5,917 nucleotides of DNA, taken from assembly GCA_027592155.1 (NCBI GenBank), contig JAQCKY010000171.1, positions 1 through 5,917 on the forward strand, written 5' to 3'. Made by a program: the position numbers and the translations under genes. Positions 1-5,917 of the stretch are shown here, piece by piece. Each line of letters begins with the position of its first letter. Positions within the stretch are counted from its first letter, which is position 1. The notes under the pieces were generated by a model. That model ran no database searches. It saw only the letters and a list, made by a program, of their open reading frames with translations, and was not told where the DNA came from. The DNA is from Pseudomonadota bacterium. Its GTDB lineage: Bacteria; Pseudomonadota; Alphaproteobacteria; Rhodospirillales; UBA2165.

Positions 1-1
1 G

Positions 2-853
2 GTTGCGCGCAACGTTCCTGCGCAGAAAAGAACCTTTTTCTTCGGCATTGCCGGTGCGGCTGGAACAGGTGGTCAAATTCTCATTGCGCCGCTCAATCAG
101 TTTACGATCAATACCTTTGGGTGGGACAATGCGTTTCTAATCCTAGCGATGCTTTTGGCATTTATTTTGCCGTTGGCATTTGCGCTCAAAGGGAAGTCAA
201 GTGATAATCCGGTCGCGAACGCGGCTGCGCGTGAGCACACCGAAACACTCTGGCAAATTCTCCAACGCGCGCGCCGGCACCGAGGTTATATATTTCTAAC
301 CGCCGGATTCTTCGTCTGTGGTTTCCACGTTATGTTTATCATGGCGCATTTTCCCAATTATCTTAAGACCGTGGACATGCCGGTTTCGCTGGCGTGGCAG
401 GCGATCGCAGTAATCGGGTTCACGAACTTATTGGGTACGTTAACGTTCGGATGGCTCGGGGATAAGTTCAGTAAGAAGTATTTGCTTAGCATCCTCTATT
501 TTATGCGGGCGCTGGTCTTTGCTGTATTCCTTGTCGCACCGAAAACGCCGACGACGGTCTTAATCTTCTCGTTCTTTCTGGGATTCCTCTGGCTGGCAAC
601 GGTGCCGCTGACAAATGCTCTCGTGGGACATTTGTTTGGCTTCAAATATTTGGCGACACTGGCTGGCATCGTATTTATGAGCCATCAATTGGGCTCGTTT
701 ACCTCCGTTTTGTTGGCAGGATGGGTGTTCGATCAAACCGGATCCTACGATGTTATATGGAAAATCTCGATCGGATTAGGTCTGCTTTCAGCGCTCATTC
801 ATTTACCCATTCAGGAAACCCCACCCCGCGCCATCCCTCAACCGGCCGAGTAG
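2..853 (+). CDS. MFS transporter, C-terminal part (5' end outside window)
   Basis: This reading frame is open to the left edge, so the start lies outside the window; 283 codons are present, ending at TAG. It encodes an inner-membrane secondary transporter of the major facilitator superfamily. Hydrophobic segments lie near residues 12-30, 43-63, 95-117, 131-152, 160-178, 183-204, 218-240 and 250-270 of the visible part, which fits about the last eight of twelve helices. A long charged stretch (residues 64-94) matches the central cytoplasmic loop between helices 6 and 7. The loop near residues 150-159 reads GWLGDKFSKK, the second-half copy of the MFS motif A (G-x-L-x-D-x-x). The pattern GFKYLATLAGIVF followed by SHQLGS near residues 213-233 resembles the monocarboxylate/oxalate-formate type of MFS proteins. 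The substrate cannot be told. GC content is lower (about 50% in a 120-base sample) than in the genes to the right, which suggests a different origin. It converges on the lysR-type gene with a 2-bp gap. Confidence 0.9.
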   Translation, partial: VARNVPAQKRTFFFGIAGAAGTGGQILIAPLNQFTINTFGWDNAFLILAMLLAFILPLAFALKGKSSDNPVANAAAREHTETLWQILQRARRHRGYIFLTAGFFVCGFHVMFIMAHFPNYLKTVDMPVSLAWQAIAVIGFTNLLGTLTFGWLGDKFSKKYLLSILYFMRALVFAVFLVAPKTPTTVLIFSFFLGFLWLATVPLTNALVGHLFGFKYLATLAGIVFMSHQLGSFTSVLLAGWVFDQTGSYDVIWKISIGLGLLSALIHLPIQETPPRAIPQPAE

Positions 854-855
854 GA

Positions 856-1725
856 CTAGGGGCTAATCGTCCCATCTTCGAAGCATCGGATGACGTGGGC
901 GATGAAGCTGTCGATGGCGGCGGTCCGGCCTTCTTGTTTCTTGAGCACGCCGATCGGGTAGGACGGCAGCATGGGAAATCCATCCTCCGGCCCCAATATC
1001 TTGAGATCATCCGGCACGGCGCAGCGGGCGAGCGCAGTTACCGCGAGCCCCGCGCGCACCGCCGAGACCAATCCGGTCTGGCTGGCGCTTGAATAAGCGA
1101 GCCGGTAGTTGCGTCCTGATTTATCCAGCGCCTCCAGCGCGGATTCGTGAACCGTTCAGCCAGGCTCGAAAAGCGCCACGGGCAGGACGTCCTCTTCGTG
1201 AACTAGATGCTCTTTGGATGTCGCCCAGGCCCCATGTTCGCGGCGCACGACCTCAGGCTGCGGCATGCCCTGCCGCCAACTAATGATGGCGACATCGAGT
1301 GCACCGCTTTGAATGGCAGGCACCAGTTGACTGCTCGGCTCACAGATAAGCTCCAGCCTCACCCGGGGATAGGACGCCGCGAAGCTGGTTAGGATCGGTG
1401 GCAGGAAACCCGCCGCATAGTCGTCGGGCATGCCGAAACTGACGACACCCTCCATATCGGGCTCGGCAATGGCAGAGACCGCCTCGTCGTGCAGCTTGAG
1501 AATCCGCCGCGCATAACCGAGCAGAGATTCCCCTTCCGCCGTGAGCCGTGCGTGGCGGCCTTCGCGCAGCAGCAAAGTTTGGCCGATGCTGGCCTCAAGC
1601 CGTTGAATTTGCTGACTTACCGCGGATTGGGTGCGAAAAACCCGCCCCGCCGCCTGGGTAAAACTACCGGTGTCGGCGACGGCGACGAAGCTCCTGAGCA
1701 CGTCGGTTGGGAGGTTAATGTCCAT
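856..1725 (-). pseudogene. LysR-family transcriptional regulator interrupted by one in-frame TGA
   Basis: From ATG at 1725 the frame gives a typical LysR protein: a winged helix-turn-helix at residues 1-60 (RSFVAVADTGSFTQAA, then SQQIQRLE in the recognition helix) and a substrate-binding-like effector domain from about residue 93. After LFEPG at residue 189 there is a TGA (1156-1158). The same frame then continues without another stop for 99 codons to TAG at 856-858. The continuation is clearly LysR effector-domain sequence (SALEALDKSG, then VRAGLAVTALARCAVPDDL). Ignoring the stop, the protein has about 289 residues, the normal family size, with no frameshift or deletion. Stopped at 189 residues it would keep the DNA-binding domain but only part of the effector domain. 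No good restart codon follows closely. The simplest reading is a recent nonsense mutation or a sequencing error; recoding of the TGA is possible (see findings). The ribosome-binding site is weak. Target genes are unknown; the divergent DUF1127 gene and its own promoter are candidates. Confidence 0.85.
1124..1143 (-). other. Hairpin just downstream of the in-frame TGA
   Basis: On the minus strand, 12 nt after the TGA, the transcript can form a stem: UCC plus GCGC pairs with GCGC plus GGA, with one bulged U on the 3' arm and a five-base loop UGGAG. Spacing and size resemble bacterial SECIS elements. However, the bulged U is on the opposite arm from the E. coli fdhF element and the loop lacks its GU pair of bases. 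The arms also fall on the codons for the family-typical ALEAL stretch, so the hairpin may be a by-product of coding. The pairing is seen in the sequence; any function is speculative. Confidence 0.25.
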
Positions 1726-1763
1726 TTTTAGGATCGCTTTATCATTAGAATATCTACTTGTAT

Positions 1764-1792
1764 GTATTAAAACTATTCGTTGGATTAATCAA
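1764..1792 (-). promoter_or_regulatory. Candidate sigma-70-type promoter for the lysR-type gene
   Basis: Reading on the minus strand, TTGATT (1787-1792) is followed after 17 bases by TAATAC (1764-1769), with an overlapping better -10 match TTTAAT (1766-1771) at 15-base spacing. The region is AT-rich compared with its surroundings and lies about 40 bp before the start codon. The hexamers are only moderate matches, so this is tentative. Confidence 0.3.
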
Positions 1793-1802
1793 TTCGATTG
1801 AT
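1788..1802. promoter_or_regulatory. Candidate LysR box (perfect dyad, T-N11-A)
   Basis: A perfect inverted repeat ATCAAT-TCG-ATTGAT lies between the divergent lysR-type and DUF1127 genes, 62 bp upstream of the regulator's ATG. It contains the T-N11-A arrangement with dyad symmetry that LysR-family proteins bind. Its left arm overlaps the candidate -35 hexamer of the regulator promoter, the usual layout for negative autoregulation. The symmetry is seen directly; binding by the neighbouring regulator is inferred from family habit. Confidence 0.55.
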
Positions 1803-1873
1803 CGATAAAAGGGTCTGACGCTGCCAAGTGGATAGTGGCGGTTGTATTACCTCTAAGCTCAACAGGTGTTGTT

Positions 1874-2233
1874 ATGCCCTTCGACCAATCTCCCGATGAT
1901 GAGCCACGCCGGCTCGCCGATCTCTGGCCCGCCCATTCTGGAACTCCCCGTCATGGCACCAAGCGGGGTTTGTTCGGAACGGTACGCCGTTGGATCGAGC
2001 TCAGCCGTGGACGCCGTGAACTCGCCCGGTTGGACGATCATCTTTTGAAGGATATCGGTGTCAGCCGGGACGAGGCAGAATCGGAAGCGTGCCGATGGTT
2101 TTGGGATGATCCCGAGAAGGCGACCTCGGAAGAACTCGAGCGCCGGTTCGGCCACCAGTTCGTCGGTCAACTCCTGCGCCTACGCTCACGCCCGAAAGCA
2201 GAGATCGTGGTCAGGCATCCGCGAGGCGTTTGA
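1874..2233 (+). CDS. DUF1127 domain-containing protein with C-terminal extension
   Basis: The ATG at 1874 gives 119 residues. It is preferred over an in-frame GTG at 1835 (132 residues) because AACAGG sits 7 bases before it, whereas the GTG has no clear ribosome-binding site. The DUF1127 core is at about residues 35-76: RRWIELSRGRREL, then LARLDDHLLKDIGVSRDEA, ending in RWFW. This arginine-rich helical domain is common in alphaproteobacteria; characterised members act in RNA binding and in stress, carbon or phosphate regulation (for example CcaF1 of Rhodobacter). Many members are only 45-75 residues long. Here there is an N-terminal leader of about 34 residues and a C-terminal tail of about 40 (DDPEKATSEELERR onward), rich in charged residues. 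It is probably soluble and cytoplasmic. It is divergent from the lysR-type gene, and its 3' end overlaps the convergent cyclase gene by 23 bp. The specific function of this copy is unknown. Confidence 0.8.
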   Translation: MPFDQSPDDEPRRLADLWPAHSGTPRHGTKRGLFGTVRRWIELSRGRRELARLDDHLLKDIGVSRDEAESEACRWFWDDPEKATSEELERRFGHQFVGQLLRLRSRPKAEIVVRHPRGV

Positions 2234-3887
2234 TGTCGCGGGGATCGTCGATCGCATAAATCGCGATGGTTTCATCGCGGCCCCGCACCTCGGCCTGACG
2301 TTGGGGATGATCGGGCAGGGCGAGCCCACCCTTGCTCAGCGCCGCATGGGAGATGACGAGCCGGACACCATACTCCTTGGTCAGGGATTCCAGCCGTGCC
2401 GCGATATTGATATTGTCGCCGATGGCCGAAAAGGTCTGCGCCGTCGGCGGCCCCATCGTGCCGACGATGGCCTCGCCCGCGTGGATACCGATCCCCATCT
2501 TCAAGGGCTCTTTGACTTCGCCGACGAGCCGCTCGTTGAGGGTATCCAGCTTGTCGAACATGGCGATGGCGCCCTCGACGGCATTCCGGCAAGCCTCGCC
2601 GACCGTTCCTTTGAGCCCATAGAGAGCCATCAAACCGTCTCCGGTGAATTGGGAATAATGTCCTTCGGTTTCCGACAGCGCAGCGGCCATCTCCGCGAAA
2701 AACTGATTGAGGATGAACAGCACATCATAAGGCAGTTTTTCTTCGCCCAGCTTGGTCGAGCCGCGAAGGTCGATGAACATGCAGGCCACTTCCTGCTCCC
2801 GGCCCTGAATGCCACCGGGCCGCCCGGCGTCACGTGCCGTTGCGTTGGGGGGCAGCAGGGGCCGTATGCTGAGATCCCGCCTCGGCCTGGTCTGACAGGC
2901 CAGCCGGACTTCCGGATCCGCGCCAACCCTATTCAACGCTTTCTGCTCCACCTCGCCGGGCATATGAAGATGCTCGGTCGCAGTCCCCACATGGCAGCGA
3001 CAGGTGGTACAGCGCCCCCGGCCGCCGCACACCGCCGCGTGATCGATGCCTGAATCCCGAAGGGCATCCAATATCGTCGTGCCGACCGGTGCCGAAACAT
3101 GACGGCCGTCTTCCAGTTCGATCCGATAGATGCCATGCCGGTTGCGGTAGATCCGACGGCCGATCCGGCCCAGGAATACGATCCCGACAAGCACCGCGAA
3201 GACGATCCAGCCGTTGAATTCGATGGAGAGGATTCCGGACACCATATCGGGATCGCTCTTGGTAATGGGCTCAAACACACGTCCGAGAAATCCTGGGTCG
3301 TTGGCGGCTTTCTCGGCAAGCTCCCGGCCGATCCGTGCAAAGCCGAGCAGTGACAAAACGGGGATTAGGACTGCGGCGGTGTAGAAATAAAGACTGTATT
3401 TCCGGTACCAGTCGTAAATCCGCAGCCAGAAGTGAAGCCCGACGCACATATGGGCCCAGACCACCACCAGGACGATGGTTTGCTGAATCCCTTTTCCAGG
3501 CGCGGCCACCCATAACGCGGTGATCACATATTCATAATTGGGGTCGAACCCCAGCATTTGTCCGGCAACCGCCGTCCCGGCGATATGGGCGAGAATCATC
3601 GGGAAGATGGCAATGCCCAACCCGATCTGAAGCGCTTCCCAGGACGGCATGCGGATGGTGCTGCGCTTGAACAAGGCCAGCAGCGATAACAAAAAATGGG
3701 TGAGAAAGGCGAGCAAGAGGAATAGTCCACCGGGCGGTCCCGCCCAGATGACGGCGAGAACCTTCCGGGTCGCCTCCATCGCCTCCATCGAGACCAGGCC
3801 CAGCGCGTGGTTGGTGATGTGAGGAATGACAAAGAGCGCGACGACCAAGCCGCTCCAAAGTCTCAAACGCCGTTCCCACTTTTGCAC
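2211..3887 (-). CDS. cyaC: CyaC-like membrane redox-sensing nucleotide cyclase (haem anchor, ferredoxin, class III cyclase)
   Basis: This 558-residue protein starts at GTG 3887, preceded by a purine-rich AGAGAGAAG. Residues 1-245 form a membrane anchor with about six helices (near 10-30, 48-72, 88-110, 135-155, 165-185 and 222-242). Histidines in or near the helices (23/27, 64, 101, 146/152) fit the tetra-histidine signature of dihaem-b succinate:quinone oxidoreductase anchors. Residues about 253-345 form a plant-type [2Fe-2S] ferredoxin domain with Cys287, Cys293, Cys296 and Cys331. Residues about 365-548 are a class III nucleotide cyclase: metal-binding Asp373 (MFIDLRGST) and Asp417 (FTGDGLMA), transition-state Asn494 and Arg498 (GDNINIAARLE). 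The architecture matches CyaC of Sinorhizobium meliloti, a cyclase reported to carry dihaem b and an iron-sulphur cluster and to respond to quinone redox state. By homology it makes cAMP from ATP, but the usual base-selecting Lys is Gln413 and its partner is Ser487, so the substrate is less certain. It is last in an apparent operon, 66 bp after the methyltransferase. Confidence 0.9.
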   Translation of the reverse strand: MQKWERRLRLWSGLVVALFVIPHITNHALGLVSMEAMEATRKVLAVIWAGPPGGLFLLLAFLTHFLLSLLALFKRSTIRMPSWEALQIGLGIAIFPMILAHIAGTAVAGQMLGFDPNYEYVITALWVAAPGKGIQQTIVLVVVWAHMCVGLHFWLRIYDWYRKYSLYFYTAAVLIPVLSLLGFARIGRELAEKAANDPGFLGRVFEPITKSDPDMVSGILSIEFNGWIVFAVLVGIVFLGRIGRRIYRNRHGIYRIELEDGRHVSAPVGTTILDALRDSGIDHAAVCGGRGRCTTCRCHVGTATEHLHMPGEVEQKALNRVGADPEVRLACQTRPRRDLSIRPLLPPNATARDAGRPGGIQGREQEVACMFIDLRGSTKLGEEKLPYDVLFILNQFFAEMAAALSETEGHYSQFTGDGLMALYGLKGTVGEACRNAVEGAIAMFDKLDTLNERLVGEVKEPLKMGIGIHAGEAIVGTMGPPTAQTFSAIGDNINIAARLESLTKEYGVRLVISHAALSKGGLALPDHPQRQAEVRGRDETIAIYAIDDPRDIKRLADA

Positions 3888-3953
3888 GTCTTCTCTCTTT
3901 TCTTATCCGGATCGGTTTAAGCCTAACATAGGGAACTCCGTCGCCAAATTGCC

Positions 3954-5189
3954 TCAGGATGCGGACAAGTAAAGTTTACCAAAGGCGTTTAAGGCATCGA
4001 AGAGTTCTGAGAACTGCCGCATGAATGCGTCTCGCTCCAACGAGGGGTTCGTGGACTGCAGGCTCTGACGAATTTCCTGAAGGGAAGATTCACCGTTGAT
4101 GCGGGAAACGATGGCGCCGGCAAGGGGCGGTAACTGCCGGCGGAACTTGATGCCGTCCATCTCGGCGCTCATGGCCGTGCCGGGTTTATAGGATTTTGCG
4201 AAGGCCGCGCCGTCCAGATCTCGAAGGCAAGGCACCGAGTCGTCCGACATCATAGCGACCGCACCGGCGGCCCGATCCTTCGGTACGGCATAAAAAACAT
4301 GGGTACGCATGTTGCCGGCCAAAAGCTCGCAGAACGCGGCACGTTCCAGGGCACTGAAATCGGCCAGGCGTTTTAGGATTTGCGGATCGTTGCTATAGCT
4401 GGCCGGATCGTACCGAACCGGTTCGATAAACCCGGTTATGGCCAGTCCGGCGCTTTCCATAAGTGCTACGATTTCGGGGATCCGATAGGCGCGGTCCCGG
4501 CTGTGCAGCAAAAGATCGAAGAGACCGGCGTCGCCGCCGGAAAGATGATCGCCGACAAAAGGGTTTCGTTTCAGCCAGTTGGTGTCGGGCAGCGCCGCAA
4601 TCAGCCGTTTGCCGAGCGCCAGCCGGTCAGCCGGTTTATCGTCACCCGCCAAAACATGCATCATCTCCTGAACCGGATAGACACCGGTCCGCCCGAGCTC
4701 GCCGTAAAGCATCAGCCCCATGCCGCCGCCGTCGGACAGCAATGCGGCCAAGGCGGATAACCCCGCTTCCGGTTCCGCCAGATGGTGAAGGACGCCACAG
4801 CAATCGATGTAATCGAATTCGCCGAGCCCGGCATCGGGAAGCGCCAAAATCGACAATGTCTCAAAACGGATATTTGTCAGCCCGCGCATGGCTGCCCGTT
4901 GCTCGGCAATTTTACGGGAAGCTTGCGACAAATCGACATAGACGACCTCTCCCGCAGACCCTGTATCCGCCAGTTGTTGGGCCAGCATGATGGCGGCGTC
5001 GCCGGTGCCACCGCCGGCCACCAGGGTGCGAAAGGACTGATCGAAACGGCGCCGTCCCCCAAAGACATAGTGGTTGAGCTCAAGCAGGTTGCTCGGCGAG
5101 CCGATGATCAGGCGGCTTTTTTCGTCCGCCGGGTCGCGTGCCGGATAGGGGAAACTCTCATACTGATCGGTGACCTGATCGTCCGTCAT
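3954..5189 (-). CDS. Class I SAM-dependent methyltransferase with C-terminal PqqD-like extension
   Basis: The chosen start is ATG at 5189, preceded by GAG at a reasonable distance, giving 411 residues; GTG at 5195 (413 residues) would overlap the upstream stop as GTGA. Numbering from the GTG, an N-terminal YESFPYP motif precedes a Rossmann-type methyltransferase core: motif I LVAGGGTGD (58-66), the acidic ribose-binding end of strand 2 at Asp88 (VVYVDLS), and FDYIDCCGVLHHL (127-139). A helical region follows to about residue 310. The last part (about 345-413: PPLAGAIVSRINGESSLQEI and a final helical stretch) has the winged-helix pattern of PqqD-like or methyltransferase regulatory domains. 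No signal peptide or membrane segment is seen, so it is likely cytoplasmic. The methyl acceptor (peptide, protein or small molecule) cannot be told. It sits between the oxidoreductase, with which it is translationally coupled, and the cyclase, 66 bp downstream. Confidence 0.85.
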   Translation of the reverse strand: MTDDQVTDQYESFPYPARDPADEKSRLIIGSPSNLLELNHYVFGGRRRFDQSFRTLVAGGGTGDAAIMLAQQLADTGSAGEVVYVDLSQASRKIAEQRAAMRGLTNIRFETLSILALPDAGLGEFDYIDCCGVLHHLAEPEAGLSALAALLSDGGGMGLMLYGELGRTGVYPVQEMMHVLAGDDKPADRLALGKRLIAALPDTNWLKRNPFVGDHLSGGDAGLFDLLLHSRDRAYRIPEIVALMESAGLAITGFIEPVRYDPASYSNDPQILKRLADFSALERAAFCELLAGNMRTHVFYAVPKDRAAGAVAMMSDDSVPCLRDLDGAAFAKSYKPGTAMSAEMDGIKFRRQLPPLAGAIVSRINGESSLQEIRQSLQSTNPSLERDAFMRQFSELFDALNAFGKLYLSAS

Positions 5190-5191
5190 GA

Positions 5192-5917
5192 TCACTCGAT
5201 ACGGAGTACGATTTTGCCGGTCACCCGGCGTTCAACCAGCGCGCTCACCGCGTCCTTTGCGTCGGCCAGCGCCATGACAGTTGGGGGATGCGGTGTGAGG
5301 CTGCCGTCTTCATACCAGCCCAACAATGTCGCCATGGAGGCCCGCATTATTTCCGGATCATACTCCCGGTAGGCGCCCCAGACATAACCATGGACGGTCA
5401 GGTTTTTGACCAGAACGATGTTGGCGGGGATCTGCGGCACCTCGCCGCTGGCAAATCCGACGATGACGATACGGGCATTACGGGCGGTCGCGCGGAAGGC
5501 CCCGTCGAAGGCCGACCCGCCGACCGGATCATAAACCACGTCCACGCCCCGGCCACCGGTGAGTTCCTTGGCCCGGTCTCTGATGTCTTCGCTGCGGTGA
5601 TCGATAAGGTGATCCGCGCCTTGGGTGCTCGCGGCGGACAGCCGCTCGTCGCTCCCGGCAACCGCGATCACCGTCGCGCCCATGCGCTTGCCGATCTCAA
5701 CCGCGGTCAGTCCGACCCCGCCGCCGGCGCCTAAGACCAAAAGCGTCTCGCCCGGCTGCAAATTGCCCCGCGCCTCGAGGCCGAGATGGGAGGTGCCATA
5801 GACCACCGGAAAGGCGGCCGCCGTCTCAAACAACATGTTATCGGGGATGACATGAACGTCGTTTGCCTCGACAACCGCGGTCTCGGCCCAGGCCCCGGTC
5901 ATCGAGGCGGCACAGAC
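5192..5917 (-). CDS. NADPH:quinone oxidoreductase family protein (zinc-free medium-chain dehydrogenase), N-terminus outside window
   Basis: The frame is open through the right edge (VCAAS precedes the first internal Met at 5902), so the N-terminal part of the GroES-like domain is missing; 241 codons remain, ending in TGA at 5192-5194. The part present is the nucleotide-binding and C-terminal half of a medium-chain dehydrogenase/reductase. It has a Rossmann glycine motif GAGGGVGLTAVEIGKRMGA (about residues 63-81 of the visible part), then GGRGVDVVYDPVGG (about 121-134) and a WGAY motif (about 180-183) typical of the NADPH:quinone oxidoreductase-like group. No structural-zinc cysteine cluster is seen in the visible part. 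Members reduce quinones or activated C=C bonds with NADPH in the cytoplasm; the actual substrate here is unknown. Its stop overlaps or abuts the methyltransferase start, so the two are probably co-translated. Confidence 0.88.
   Translation of the reverse strand, partial: VCAASMTGAWAETAVVEANDVHVIPDNMLFETAAAFPVVYGTSHLGLEARGNLQPGETLLVLGAGGGVGLTAVEIGKRMGATVIAVAGSDERLSAASTQGADHLIDHRSEDIRDRAKELTGGRGVDVVYDPVGGSAFDGAFRATARNARIVIVGFASGEVPQIPANIVLVKNLTVHGYVWGAYREYDPEIMRASMATLLGWYEDGSLTPHPPTVMALADAKDAVSALVERRVTGKIVLRIE

Noticed and set aside
854..900. Bidirectional terminator at the MFS/LysR convergence
   Set aside because: Only 2 bp separate the stops and no GC-rich hairpin with a T-run was found in this stretch.
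1156..1158. TGA read as tryptophan (alternative genetic code)
   Set aside because: The DUF1127, cyclase, methyltransferase and oxidoreductase genes all end naturally at TGA, and tryptophan is written TGG throughout.
1780..1809. Plus-strand promoter for the DUF1127 gene (TTGGAT, 18 bases, GATAAA)
   Set aside because: Both hexamers are weak matches to sigma-70 consensus; a promoter must lie near here but this pair is not strong enough to annotate.
2058..3053. Long open frame on the plus strand opposite the cyclase gene
   Set aside because: It is antisense to a gene with full domain motifs; its own translation is low-complexity, Arg/Gly/His-rich and shows no family motif. Long antisense frames are common in GC-rich genes.
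3888..3953. Separate promoter or terminator between methyltransferase and cyclase; 8-bp palindrome ATCCGGAT at 3905-3912
   Set aside because: No stem followed by a T-run on the minus strand, and the best hexamer pair is a poor sigma-70 match; the short palindrome is expected by chance.
4463..5372. Open plus-strand frames opposite the methyltransferase
   Set aside because: No recognisable domains, Arg-rich translations typical of reverse-complement GC-rich coding sequence; the minus strand carries the real motifs.

Overview
The window looks like chromosomal DNA from an alphaproteobacterium, plausibly of the Rhodospirillales/Rhizobiales type. The clues are a DUF1127 small protein, a CyaC-type haem/ferredoxin/cyclase protein of the kind known from Sinorhizobium, GC-rich coding sequence (about 61% in a hand-counted sample of the cyclase gene), and GTG starts next to ordinary TGA/TAG stops. 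The genus cannot be named from the sequence alone.

Left part (1-1873). The window opens inside a plus-strand major facilitator superfamily (MFS) transporter gene that ends at 853. Its base composition is noticeably lower in GC (about 50% in a hand-counted sample). Two bases later, on the minus strand, comes a LysR-type regulator gene (856-1725). It is intact in frame over its whole normal length except for one internal TGA at 1156-1158, just after an 'FEPG' motif and next to the position used by the redox cysteine of OxyR. This is most simply a nonsense-mutated pseudogene, but a recoded TGA is a checkable alternative. Upstream of it is an AT-rich intergenic region with a perfect 15-bp dyad of the LysR-box (T-N11-A) form, overlapping a candidate lysR promoter.

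Middle part (1874-3887). A plus-strand DUF1127 gene with a C-terminal extension runs tail-to-tail into, and overlaps by 23 bp, a large minus-strand gene. That gene encodes a membrane redox-sensing nucleotide cyclase: a multi-helix membrane anchor with several helix histidines, a plant-type [2Fe-2S] ferredoxin domain and a C-terminal class III cyclase domain.

Right part (3954-5917). Upstream of the cyclase on the minus strand are a class I SAM-dependent methyltransferase with an extra C-terminal domain and, translationally coupled to it, a zinc-free medium-chain NADPH:quinone oxidoreductase whose start lies beyond the right edge. The three minus-strand genes (oxidoreductase, methyltransferase, cyclase) look like one operon. 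The cyclase probably converts the redox state of the quinone pool into a cyclic-nucleotide signal. The link to the oxidoreductase is suggestive but not proven. No RNA genes, insertion sequences, CRISPR arrays or convincing intrinsic terminators were seen.
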